Source: CAVSCD01 sp963726335
GTDB taxonomy: Bacteria; Acidobacteriota; Aminicenantia; Aminicenantales; UBA8522
Length of the DNA stretch: 64,000 nucleotides
Direction: 5' to 3'
Assembly (NCBI GenBank): GCA_963726335.1
Contig: CAVSCD010000004.1
Span: forward strand, 558,001 to 622,000
Positions 16,331 to 24,912 of this stretch are shown here, in pieces (position 1 is the stretch's first letter; every line of letters starts with the position of its first letter). The notes under the pieces were generated by a model. The model saw only the letters and a list, made by a program, of their open reading frames with translations, ran no database searches and was not told where the DNA came from. The position numbers and the translations under genes are program-made.

Positions 16331-17914
16331 GTGCCTTACAGACTGCGCCTGGCAGGGGTGCTTATGGTCCTGCTGTCCTTTTCCGGCGTGCGCGGCCAAA
16401 CGGAGAGGAAGATTTCCCTTTCCCTTGAGGACTGCCTCGTCCGGGCGATCCGGGGCAATCTCGAGGTGGCTGTCGAGGTCATCAACCCCGAGCTCGCCCG
16501 GCTCGCGGTTTCCGGCGCGGGTGAGAAATTCCTGCCGACGCTTGGCTTCCGCGCCGGCCGGCGCGACACGAACCAGGCCTCATACTCCTGGATCCAATCA
16601 TTCGACAGGCTTACGAGCAGCTATTCGGAATACTCGGCGGGGGTCGAGCAGCTCATCCCGACCGGCGGCCGGCTCAGCCTGAACCTCGAATCCTATAAGA
16701 GCGACAGCAACACCAGGTTCCAGATCATAAACCCTTACTATGGAAGCACCCTGACCTTCGACTTCAGCCAGCCGCTCCTCAAGGACTTTGGATCCAAAGC
16801 CAGCCGGATCGAGATCCTGGTCGCCCGTAACAATGAAATGATCTCGGGCAGCACCTTCCGGGACATTCTTCTCCGTACGATCTACAGCGTCGACGAGGCC
16901 TACTGGAACCTGGTTTATACCATCGACGCGCTCGAAGTCGACCGTCAATCGCTCCGGCTGGCGGAGGACCTGCTGGAGAAGAACCGAAAAGAGATCGACA
17001 TCGGCTCTCTCGCCCCCAAGGAGATCCTCAGCGCCCAATCCGAGGTGGCCCTCAGGAAAGCGGAGATCCTGAGGGGCGAGAAGTTGGTCAGGGACAGCAT
17101 GGACCGGCTGCGGACGCTCATCAACCTCCCCCGCGAGGACAGGACGGCGGAGCTCGTGCCCGCCGACAGGCCGTCCTTCGAAAAGAGGGAGATGAGTTTC
17201 GAGGAGGCGATGGGCCTGGCCTTGGAAAGCCGTCCCGACCTCGTTTCCGCCCGGTTCGACCAGAAGAACAGGGCGCTTGACCTGAGCTACTCCAAGAACC
17301 AGTTGCTGCCCGCCCTCAACCTCAATGCGAGCTACTGGAGCCCCGGCATCTCGGGAACCCGGATCCTGTTTCAGGACGACGACCCGCTCTCGGGCATCGT
17401 CGTCGGCCGGGTCCCCGGGGGCGCCTCCGACGCCCTCCGGGATGCCTGGAACCAGAAGTACAAGAACTGGTCGCTGTACCTGTCGCTCGATATTCCGCTC
17501 AAGACGGTCGTTTCGAGGGCCGCGGCGGCCCAGGCGCAGCTCGCTCTCGAGCAGTCGGCCCGGCGGCAGCGCCAACTTGAACAGCATGCCGAGCTCGAAG
17601 TCGAGGTGGCCCTGCGGGCGATCCGCTCGAACTACGAGGAGGTCGAAGCCTACGGGGCGGCCCGGGACCTGGCGGAGCAGAAGCTGCGGGCCGAAGAGGC
17701 GAAGTTCAAAGCCGGGCTGAGCAGCAACTATTTCGTCCTCCAGTACCAGCGCGACCTGGCCCAGGCCCGGAGCCTCGAGCTCCGCGCGATCATCGACTAC
17801 AACCTCGCGAACTCGCTTCTCGACAGGATCCTGGGCATCAGCCTCCAGACCCGGAACATCAACCTGGCCGACCTGCCCTCCCTGAGGCCTCTGACCAAGG
17901 AGACAACCGAATGA
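16331..17914 (+). CDS. TolC family outer-membrane efflux protein
   Basis: This 527-residue protein forms the outer-membrane channel and periplasmic tunnel of an exporter. The start is taken as GTG at 16331: it has a perfect AGGAGG five bases upstream, lies downstream of the predicted sigma-54 start site, and places the signal peptide (LRLAGVLMVLLSFSGVRG) at the N-terminus. An ATG at 16298 is the alternative. The mature protein has the duplicated TolC plan, with ALESRPDLVSARFDQKNR marking the start of the second half and long amphipathic helices rich in Glu, Arg, Ala and Leu. The last codon overlaps the next start (ATGA). It leads an operon for an ABC exporter with an unusual adaptor. Confidence 0.9.
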   Translation: MPYRLRLAGVLMVLLSFSGVRGQTERKISLSLEDCLVRAIRGNLEVAVEVINPELARLAVSGAGEKFLPTLGFRAGRRDTNQASYSWIQSFDRLTSSYSEYSAGVEQLIPTGGRLSLNLESYKSDSNTRFQIINPYYGSTLTFDFSQPLLKDFGSKASRIEILVARNNEMISGSTFRDILLRTIYSVDEAYWNLVYTIDALEVDRQSLRLAEDLLEKNRKEIDIGSLAPKEILSAQSEVALRKAEILRGEKLVRDSMDRLRTLINLPREDRTAELVPADRPSFEKREMSFEEAMGLALESRPDLVSARFDQKNRALDLSYSKNQLLPALNLNASYWSPGISGTRILFQDDDPLSGIVVGRVPGGASDALRDAWNQKYKNWSLYLSLDIPLKTVVSRAAAAQAQLALEQSARRQRQLEQHAELEVEVALRAIRSNYEEVEAYGAARDLAEQKLRAEEAKFKAGLSSNYFVLQYQRDLAQARSLELRAIIDYNLANSLLDRILGISLQTRNINLADLPSLRPLTKETTE

Positions 17915-19413
17915 AAACCGCCCTCCGCACGCTCTTTGTCCTGACGCTCGTCCTGGCGAGCTTTCATGCCGCGTCGACCGCGCAGACCCAACCCCAGCCG
18001 GCGCGCCAGGAATCGCAAACGATGAAGCTCCTGACGCTCAAGAAAGCCCAGCTCAACCTCGAGGTGACGAAAGGCGATTTTGAGAGGGCTCTCAAGCTCA
18101 AGGAGCAGGGCCTCCGGTCGGAAGAAGACTTCGCCCGCATCCAGACCGCCTACCTTCAAGCCCAGGTCGATTATCAGCAGGCGCTCATCAATTTCATGGG
18201 GAGCGAAGCCCGGATCTCGGTCGCCAGCGCCGTCAAGTTCCAGGACGCGGCCGGCAAGAAGTACGTCCGCGTCACGCTGCGCTATTCCTCGAAAGAGCTC
18301 AAAGAGCTCGGGCGGCTGAACATCAGCGCCCAGGACCTCTTCCCCCTGGATTTCATGAAGGAGATTCAGGACGTCTCGGTGTCCCTGCGGTCCGAGGGCA
18401 AGATCATCTCCGATCCCTATGAAAAGACGATCCGCGGGCTGCCCCTGGAAACGGAAAGGGACGTGACCTTCCAGCTGCTCAAGGACGTCGAGAACCTGGA
18501 CATCAACGTGTTCTATTCCGGAAAGGACGAAACGACGGCCGTCTATCTCCAAAAGGGCGTGAGCGCCAACATCGTCACCATCAACTCCGCCCAGTTCTCC
18601 CAGGAAGCCGACCTGGAAAGCCAGGCGAGCTTCGACCTGTCGCTCGAGAAGTTCAGCGGCGAGGCCAACGTCTTCAAGCTCGAGGTCGTCAACCTGCCTC
18701 ACCAGATCACCTATGAGTTCTCCGATCCGCAGACCTCGGCCCGTCTGTCCCAGATCAAGTTCACCGAGGGTGTGACGAGCATGAAGCTCGTCTTGAAGCT
18801 CTATCTCCCCAAGAACGCCGACGCCCAGGTGGTCATCGACAGGCCCATCGAATTCTTCGCCCTGACCCTGGATAACGAGCAGTCGGTCCGGCTCCGGGCG
18901 ATGCTCGACGAGAGCCCCGAACTCAGCCCCAAGAGCATCGACAGCCTGAAAGTCGGGGTCGTCAAGCTCGAGCTCATCCCGAGGGGCGTGGGCAAGATCG
19001 AGGTCCAAGCGGTCAACCTCTACCACGAGATCAAGGTCGACCAGACCGTGGTCATGGAGGTCCGGGTCAAAAACGCCGGCACCAGAAAGCTCAACAACAT
19101 CAGGATCTCGACCGACCTGCCCTTGAACTGGAGGGCGGAGATCAATCCCGACCTCATCGCCTCGCTCGAGCAGAACAAGGAGGAGGTGGTCAGCCTCCGG
19201 TTCATTCCGCCGGCCGATGTCTCGGTGGGCGATTACGAGCCCAAGATCAAGACGGAATGCGTCGCCGACAACCGCCGGGTGGAATCCGAGGACAAGATCG
19301 TCCGCATCCACATCAGCTCCAAAACCAATATCCTCGGGATCACCCTTCTCATAACGCTGCTCGTCGGGCTCTTGGTCGGGATCGTCGTCTTCGGCATCAA
19401 GCTGACCCGCTAG
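17911..19413 (+). CDS. Adaptor-like protein: helical hairpin, beta domains, C-terminal membrane anchor
   Basis: This 500-residue exported protein has a signal peptide (LFVLTLVLASFHAASTAQ). A short helical segment (residues about 38-100: LTLKKAQLNLEVTKGDFERALKLKEQGL...) closely resembles the alpha-hairpin of membrane fusion proteins and TolC. A long all-beta region follows, ending in a NEW3/CARDB-like domain (VRVKNAGTRKLNNIRISTDLP, about 385-470). One transmembrane helix at the extreme C-terminus (ILGITLLITLLVGLLVGIVVFGI) ends the protein. It is thus anchored in the inner membrane by its C-terminus, the reverse of MacA or HlyD. Its place between tolC and the ATPase and permease genes suggests it bridges the two membranes. 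That role is inferred; the protein was not recognised as a named family. Confidence 0.7.
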   Translation: MKTALRTLFVLTLVLASFHAASTAQTQPQPARQESQTMKLLTLKKAQLNLEVTKGDFERALKLKEQGLRSEEDFARIQTAYLQAQVDYQQALINFMGSEARISVASAVKFQDAAGKKYVRVTLRYSSKELKELGRLNISAQDLFPLDFMKEIQDVSVSLRSEGKIISDPYEKTIRGLPLETERDVTFQLLKDVENLDINVFYSGKDETTAVYLQKGVSANIVTINSAQFSQEADLESQASFDLSLEKFSGEANVFKLEVVNLPHQITYEFSDPQTSARLSQIKFTEGVTSMKLVLKLYLPKNADAQVVIDRPIEFFALTLDNEQSVRLRAMLDESPELSPKSIDSLKVGVVKLELIPRGVGKIEVQAVNLYHEIKVDQTVVMEVRVKNAGTRKLNNIRISTDLPLNWRAEINPDLIASLEQNKEEVVSLRFIPPADVSVGDYEPKIKTECVADNRRVESEDKIVRIHISSKTNILGITLLITLLVGLLVGIVVFGIKLTR

Positions 19414-19449
19414 GATCGAGAAGGGACTCAAGGTCAAAGACGGAATAGC

Positions 19450-20198
19450 ATGACGCAAGACACATCCGCTCAAAGCCTCTTAAGGCCGACGACCTGTCCA
19501 AGCGCTACGAGGACGGCGTCCTGGCCCTCGACCATCTCAACCTCGAGGTGAAGGGCGGCGAGGTGTACTGCCTGCTCGGGGCGAACGGCGCGGGCAAGAC
19601 GACGACCATCAACCTCTTCCTGAACTTCATCCCGCCGACGACCGGGACATGCTTCATCAACGGCATCGACGTCACCCGGGACCCGCTCCAGGCTAAAAAG
19701 CACATCGCCTTCGTCTCCGAGAACGTCATGCTCTACGGCAACTTCACCGCCCGCCAGAACCTCGATTTCTTCGCCAAGCTGGGCGGCAAGGACGGGCTCG
19801 CGAAAAACGATTATTACCAGGTCATGCGCCGGGTCTCCCTCCAGGAGAAGGCCTTCGAGCAGCGGGTCAAGACGTTCTCCAAGGGGATGCGGCAAAAGCT
19901 CGGCATCTCGATCGCCATCATCAAGGACGCGCCGGCGATCCTGCTCGACGAGCCGACCTCCGGGCTCGACCCCAAGGCGGCCGAGGAGTTCCTGGAGATC
20001 CTGTCCGAGCTCAGGAAAGACGGGAAGGCCATTTTGATGTCGACCCACGACATCTTCCGCGCCAAGGAGATCGGCGACCGGGTCGGCATCATGAAGGAGG
20101 GCCGGCTGGTGATGGAGCGCACCCGCGGCGAGCTCCAGTATGAAGACCTGGTCAAGATCTACATCGACTACATGAAGTCCGAGCCGCTGGCCATGTAG
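19450..20198 (+). CDS. ABC transporter ATP-binding protein (frameshifted near its start)
   Basis: This ATPase energises the three permeases downstream. Motifs are Walker A GANGAGKTTT, signature-like FSKGMRQKLGI, Walker B AILLDEPTSGLDP and H-loop LMSTHDI; it ends 36 bases before the first permease. The expected N-terminus starts at the ATG at 19450 (MTQDTSAQSL), but the conserved KADDLSKRYEDGVLALDHL is in another frame, so one base seems missing near 19479. No good start exists in the main frame. Either the sequence has a single-base error or the true start is a rare codon such as CTG at 19494. The catalytic part is intact. Confidence 0.85.
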
Positions 20199-20234
20199 CC
20201 GGGGGCGAGGCGGCGACGCACTTCGAGGGGAAGA

Positions 20235-21674
20235 ATGACAAGGACGATCATCAGGAAAGAGGTTCTGGAGAACATCCTGAGCTACCGCTTCCCTCTGTTC
20301 TCTCTCATCTGCCTCCTCCTGATACCACTCGGGATGTCGGTCAACCAGGCGAGCTACGCCAAACGGGTCCGCGATTACAGCGAACAGGTGCGGCTGGCCA
20401 ACGAGGCCGCCGCGGCGCTGAAGATCCAGGACATCATGGCCGGGACGGTGGCCATCAAGGGCTTCCGCCGTCCCGCGCCGCTGTCGGTTTTCACCCAGGG
20501 GTTCGAAAGCGCGCTCCCGCGCTACTACGAGTTCAATCAGGACGGGTTCAAGCCCGGGGAGTCGGCGAGCGACGACGAGTCGATCCTCTCGGCCCAGGGC
20601 CAGGTCGACTTCGTCTTTCTGGTCCAAATGGTCATCAGCCTGATCGCCCTCCTGTTCGCCTCGGATACGATCTCGGGAGAGAAGGAGTCGGGGACCCTGA
20701 GGGCCATGCTGGCCAACCGGCTGCCGAGAGACGCCCTGCTCGCGGGGAAGATCGGCGGCGGCTACCTGGCCGTATGGATCCCCTTCACCCTCGCTTTCCT
20801 GACCGGGACGACGGTCCTCATGCTGTCGGACTTCCCCCTGTCCGGCGGCCCGGCGGTCCGGATCACGATCATCTTTCTTCTGACATCGCTTTTCATCCTG
20901 ATCTATTTCACGGTCGGGATCGCCGTCTCGACGAGCTCGGCCAAGGCCCGGACGTCGCTCGTGGCCATCCTCATCATCTGGGCGGCGCTCCAGCTGATCG
21001 TTCCCAAGCTCGGCGACATGGCCGCCCGACTGATCCATCCGGTCCGGACCGAAACGCAGGTGTCGCTGGAGAAATCGCTCCTCGTCCGGTCCCTCGACAT
21101 GGAAACGGCCAAAGAGCTCGGCCGCCAATACGACCTGATCTTCGAGGCGGCCCCGAACGGCGCGGCGGACGATTCGGCCTCGCCGGAGAGGAAGCGATGG
21201 GACCCGATCCGGGACGATATCCAGCTCCGGGCCCGGGAGCGGAAGGCCCAGCAGCTCACCGCCATCGACGAGACCTACCGCCAGGAGCGGCGGCGGCAGC
21301 AGGACCTGGCCGTCAATCTGTCGCTCGTCTCGCCGAGCGCCGCCTTCGCCCGGTTAATCGCTGACGTCTGCGGCACGGGAGAGCTCGAGCGGGCCAAGTA
21401 TCTCGAGGCCGTCCGGTCCCACCAGAAAGCCCTGGACAACGAGCTCTTCAGCAAGGTCAAGCGGACGCTCATGATCCACTCCGGCGGCCGGATGTCGATG
21501 GGGTTCTCGGCCATGCCCGTGGACGCCTCGAAGCTGCCCAAGTTCTCGATCGTGCCGGCGACGATCGCCGAGGCCTTCAAGGCGAACGTGCGGAGCATCC
21601 TCTCGCTCCTGTTCTGGCTGATCGCCCCGTTCGCGATCGCCTATGTCAGGTTCCTGAAGTACGACGTCCGATGA
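20235..21674 (+). CDS. ABC-2 family permease 1 of 3 (large extracytoplasmic loop)
   Basis: This 479-residue membrane protein is of the NosY/GldF kind. It starts with the motif MTRTIIRKEVLENILSYRF, shared almost word for word with the next two genes. One transmembrane helix (about 20-38) is followed by a roughly 120-residue extracytoplasmic region, five clustered helices (VDFVFLVQMVISLIALLFA to LIIWAALQLIV), a second large soluble loop with Arg- and Glu-rich helices, and a last helix (SLLFWLIAPFAIAYVRF). It ends with the shared KYDVR tail. The three paralogues arose by tandem duplication. They probably form hetero-oligomers driven by the ATPase just upstream. Confidence 0.85.
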   Translation: MTRTIIRKEVLENILSYRFPLFSLICLLLIPLGMSVNQASYAKRVRDYSEQVRLANEAAAALKIQDIMAGTVAIKGFRRPAPLSVFTQGFESALPRYYEFNQDGFKPGESASDDESILSAQGQVDFVFLVQMVISLIALLFASDTISGEKESGTLRAMLANRLPRDALLAGKIGGGYLAVWIPFTLAFLTGTTVLMLSDFPLSGGPAVRITIIFLLTSLFILIYFTVGIAVSTSSAKARTSLVAILIIWAALQLIVPKLGDMAARLIHPVRTETQVSLEKSLLVRSLDMETAKELGRQYDLIFEAAPNGAADDSASPERKRWDPIRDDIQLRARERKAQQLTAIDETYRQERRRQQDLAVNLSLVSPSAAFARLIADVCGTGELERAKYLEAVRSHQKALDNELFSKVKRTLMIHSGGRMSMGFSAMPVDASKLPKFSIVPATIAEAFKANVRSILSLLFWLIAPFAIAYVRFLKYDVR

Positions 21675-21701
21675 GAGTCCGAGGGAAGGGGAGGTGAAGC
21701 C

Positions 21702-22994
21702 ATGATCCGAACGATCGCCGGCAAAGAGATCATCTCCAACCTTCTGAGCTATAAGTTTTTTGTCGTGCTGCTGCTCATCGTCGTCCTGGTGACGACGAGC
21801 TTCTTCATCATGCACCGCGATTTCCAGAATCGCCTCTCCGACTATCAGGTCATCCGGCCCCAGCCGGGCGACCCGATCGCCCTCGTGCCGCCGAACCCGC
21901 TGTCGATCCTGGCCAAGGGCCTGGACGAAGCCATGACCCGGTCTTTCGAGATCGGCGTCACGGGTGTCACCGTCCGCGCCGGGCAAAAAACGGGGAATCT
22001 CATCTTCTCCTTTTTCCCGGCGCCCGACTTCCTGTACGTCGTCAGGGTCGTCCTGTCGCTCGTGGCGTTGCTCTTCGGGTTCGACCAGATCAGCCGGGAA
22101 AAAGAGAACGGCACGCTGCGGCTGATGCTGGCGAACGGCGTTTCCAGGGCGAAAATCCTGCTCGGCAAGTGGCTGGGCAATTTCGTCAGCCTGGCCATTC
22201 CGTTCGGCCTGGTGACGCTGCTGGGCATCGTCTTGCTGGCCCTGGACCCGGGCGCCCGTTTCTCCGCGGAGCACCTCGGGAGGCTGGGTCTCATCCTCGT
22301 CATCACCTTCATTTACGTCGCCTTCTTCCTCAGCCTGGGCATCTTCATCTCGACCGTGACGCGGAAGGCCGCGAGCTCGCTCATCATCCTCCTGTTCATC
22401 TGGGCCCTGGTCGTCTTCATGATCCCCAACCTCGGGACGCTCCTGGCGCGCCAGATGGTCGACGTGCCCTCTGTCAGGGCTCTGAGCGAGAAACGCCAGC
22501 AGGTCTGGACCCGTGAGGTCCTGCTGAGCCTCGGGGAGGGCCGGCAGGCGGGAGGGCGAACTGCGGGCGATATCCCTGGACGGGGAGGCTGGGCCGGGCA
22601 CGTCGCGACGATCCACGAGGAGATCGACAGGCTGGAAGAAGACTACCGGCTGAAGTTCGACCGCCTGGTCAGGCAATCGAAGGGCATCAACCGCCTGTCG
22701 CCGGCGGCGAGCCTCGTATATGCCGTCACGGACATCGCCGGCACGGGCATCAGCGAGGAGATGAACCTGAAGCGCGAAGTCATCCGCTACAAGGACTCGA
22801 TCATCCGGCAGATGATCGCCGGCATCGCCTCGGACTCGCCGGCCAAGGGCTATCCGGCGTTCGACTATAGGCCCCGGAGCCTGGGCGCCGTCTTCGCAGG
22901 GGGGGCGCTGTTCGACGCGGCCTGGCTGGTGTTCTTCAACATCCTCTTTTTCGCCTTGAGCTATGTGTCTTTCATCCGGTATGACGTGAGATAG
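21702..22994 (+). CDS. ABC-2 family permease 2 of 3
   Basis: This 430-residue paralogue of the flanking permeases has N-terminal MIRTIAGKEIISNLLSYKF and C-terminal SFIRYDVR. The topology is the same: one helix, an extracytoplasmic region (about 40-110), a five-helix core starting at PDFLYVVRVVLSLVALLFG, a charged soluble loop and a final helix. The core motif SREKENGTLRLMLANGVSRAKILLGKWLGN is typical of ABC-2 permeases that couple to the ATPase. It is separated from permease 1 by 27 bases with a GGGGAGG ribosome site and from permease 3 by 4 bases. The substrate is unknown. Confidence 0.85.
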   Translation: MIRTIAGKEIISNLLSYKFFVVLLLIVVLVTTSFFIMHRDFQNRLSDYQVIRPQPGDPIALVPPNPLSILAKGLDEAMTRSFEIGVTGVTVRAGQKTGNLIFSFFPAPDFLYVVRVVLSLVALLFGFDQISREKENGTLRLMLANGVSRAKILLGKWLGNFVSLAIPFGLVTLLGIVLLALDPGARFSAEHLGRLGLILVITFIYVAFFLSLGIFISTVTRKAASSLIILLFIWALVVFMIPNLGTLLARQMVDVPSVRALSEKRQQVWTREVLLSLGEGRQAGGRTAGDIPGRGGWAGHVATIHEEIDRLEEDYRLKFDRLVRQSKGINRLSPAASLVYAVTDIAGTGISEEMNLKREVIRYKDSIIRQMIAGIASDSPAKGYPAFDYRPRSLGAVFAGGALFDAAWLVFFNILFFALSYVSFIRYDVR

Positions 22995-22998
22995 GCCC

Positions 22999-24426
22999 AT
23001 GTTGAAAACGATCATCAGAAAGGAGATCCAGAACAACATCTTTTCCTTCCGGTTCCTGACCTCCCTGGCCATGCTGCTCGTCATCGTCACCGTGACATCC
23101 TTCATCCTGACGAGCGACTACCTGAAAAAGATCGATGAGTTTTCCCAGCGTCAGACCGAGATCGAAAGCTACATGAAGTCCTACGCGCACTTCAACAGGG
23201 TCCAGAACGTCATCCGCCCCAGCCAGCCGCCCCTGCCGCTCTACGCCCTCGTCCGGGGGATCTCCTCGGACGTCAACATCGACGAATTCGACGACGACCC
23301 TCTCCCCGTCATGTTCCCCCTGATCGACCTGGTCTTTATCGTCACCATCTTGATGAGCCTCGTCGCCCTGATCTTTTCTTACGATTCGTTAAGCGGCGAA
23401 AAGGAGGACGGCACCCTGAAGCTGATGCTGGCCAACGACCTTTCCCGGTCGAAAGTCATCCTGGGCAAAATCGCGGGCGGCGTCCTGACGCTCTTCTTGC
23501 CGTTCCTTCTCTCCCTGGTCGCCGGGTTGCTCATTATGGCCGTCCAGCCCCGGGTGGCCTGGCGGGGAGCGGATTGGGGCGCCCTGGGGTTGATCGTGCT
23601 CGCCTCGATCGTGTATTTCGCCGTCTTCTATGGCCTCGGCGTGCTGATCTCGGCCAGGCACCATTCGAGCTCGGCCTCGATCATGACCTCGCTTTTCGTC
23701 TGGGTGCTCCTCGTGCTGGTCATCCCGAACCTGAGCCCGTATGTCGCCTCCTTCATCTCGCCGACGCCGTCCAGGATCAAGGTCGACCGCGAGACGGCCC
23801 GGATCACCGACACGGAGAGGGACGACCTCGGCCGCAGGCTGGTCGATGACAGGCTCCGGGAGCTGGCTAAAAAATACCCCGTCCTCGCCGAAAGCATTAC
23901 GGAGGCCGAGGCCAAAGAGCGGGTGGCCGCCGACCCGGCCTTCCGGGAAGCCTGGCAGGCCCGGCGGCGCGAGGTCCAATCCGGCTGGGACGAAGCCAAC
24001 CGCATCCAGGGCGATAAGGCCCGGGAGATCTGGAGCGAGTTCGGTCGCAGGGAAGCCGCCCAGACCGGGCTGTCCCGGTATTTCTCGATGGTCTCACCGC
24101 TCGCGGATTTCACGTATCTCGCGACCGACCTGTCATCGACCGGGATGCAGAACGAAGCCCATTTCAGCCAAGTCAGCTCCCTGTTCTGGCGGTCGTTCGC
24201 CGATTATGTCAAGCAGAAGACCGAAAGCCTCCAGAAAAAGGACCCAGCCACCGATTGGTGGAATACGCCGGTCGACATGAGCGACATGCCGAGGTTCCGG
24301 TACCAGGAGGAAGCGTTCGGGGGGCGGATCAGGGCCGCCCTGCCGCCCTTCGCCGTGCTCCTCGCGTTCGGGCTCGTTCTATTCCTCGCCGCCTATCTTT
24401 CGTTTATCCGCTATGATGTGCGCTAA
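22999..24426 (+). CDS. ABC-2 family permease 3 of 3
   Basis: This 475-residue paralogue, closest in layout to permease 2, has N-terminus MLKTIIRKEIQNNIFSFRF and C-terminus SFIRYDVR. It has the coupling motif SGEKEDGTLKLMLANDLSRSKVILGKIAGG and the same six- to seven-helix plan, with large extracytoplasmic loops at about residues 40-100 and 255-430. The second loop is helical and rich in Glu, Arg and Lys, and could contact the adaptor-like protein encoded upstream. It is the last gene of the operon; rnpB follows after about 100 bases with its own promoter. Confidence 0.85.
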   Translation: MLKTIIRKEIQNNIFSFRFLTSLAMLLVIVTVTSFILTSDYLKKIDEFSQRQTEIESYMKSYAHFNRVQNVIRPSQPPLPLYALVRGISSDVNIDEFDDDPLPVMFPLIDLVFIVTILMSLVALIFSYDSLSGEKEDGTLKLMLANDLSRSKVILGKIAGGVLTLFLPFLLSLVAGLLIMAVQPRVAWRGADWGALGLIVLASIVYFAVFYGLGVLISARHHSSSASIMTSLFVWVLLVLVIPNLSPYVASFISPTPSRIKVDRETARITDTERDDLGRRLVDDRLRELAKKYPVLAESITEAEAKERVAADPAFREAWQARRREVQSGWDEANRIQGDKAREIWSEFGRREAAQTGLSRYFSMVSPLADFTYLATDLSSTGMQNEAHFSQVSSLFWRSFADYVKQKTESLQKKDPATDWWNTPVDMSDMPRFRYQEEAFGGRIRAALPPFAVLLAFGLVLFLAAYLSFIRYDVR

Positions 24427-24493
24427 AGATCCTTCAGGCGATTCGCTGAAAGGCAGCGCCATCACCTGAAAGGGGTGGCCTCCCGGCCGCGGC

Positions 24494-24522
24494 TGTAAAA
24501 TTCGCGGCCGGTGTGGTATAAA
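24494..24522 (+). promoter_or_regulatory. Promoter of rnpB
   Basis: A -10 box TATAAA (24517-24522) ends seven bases before the predicted 5' end of RNase P RNA. The -35 region TGTAAA (24494-24499), 17 bases upstream, is weak. Confidence 0.5.
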
Positions 24523-24528
24523 GAAGAT

Positions 24529-24912
24529 GGTTGGAGCGGGCGAGGCGGTTGCTCCTTTCTCTCCTAAGGAGACGGAAGGAGAGGAAAGTCCGAACTCCAC
24601 AGGGCAGGATGGTCGCTAACGGCGACTCCGGGCGACCGGGGGACAGCGCCACAGAAAACACACCGCCGAAGGGGAGGGGCGACTCTCTCCTGGCAAGGGT
24701 GAAAAGGCGAGGTAAGAGCTCACCGTCCCCGTGGCGACACGGGGAGCAGGGCAAACCCCATCCGGAGCAAGACCAAACGAACCCCGCAGCGGGACGGCCC
24801 GTCCCTGGGGTGGGTAGGTCGCTGGATCTCCTGAGCAATCAGGAGGGTAGACAAATAACCGCCGCCCGCCAAGCGCGGGAGACAGGATTCGGCTTACGAC
24901 CCGCTCCAACCA
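24529..24912 (+). ncRNA. rnpB: RNase P RNA, bacterial class A
   Basis: This is the catalytic RNA that matures tRNA 5' ends. The ends pair as helix P1 (GGTTGGAGCGGG with CCCGCTCCAACC). The conserved core is present in order: GAGGAAAGTCCGAACTCC, ACAGGGCAGGATGGTCGCTAACGGCGAC, ACAGAAAACACACCGCC, AGGGTGAAAAGGCGAGGTAAGAGCTCACCG, and near the end GACAGGATTCGGCTTAC. The length of about 384 bases and the domain order fit the ancestral A type. Its last 74 bases are covered on the other strand by the reading frame of pcnB. Confidence 0.97.
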
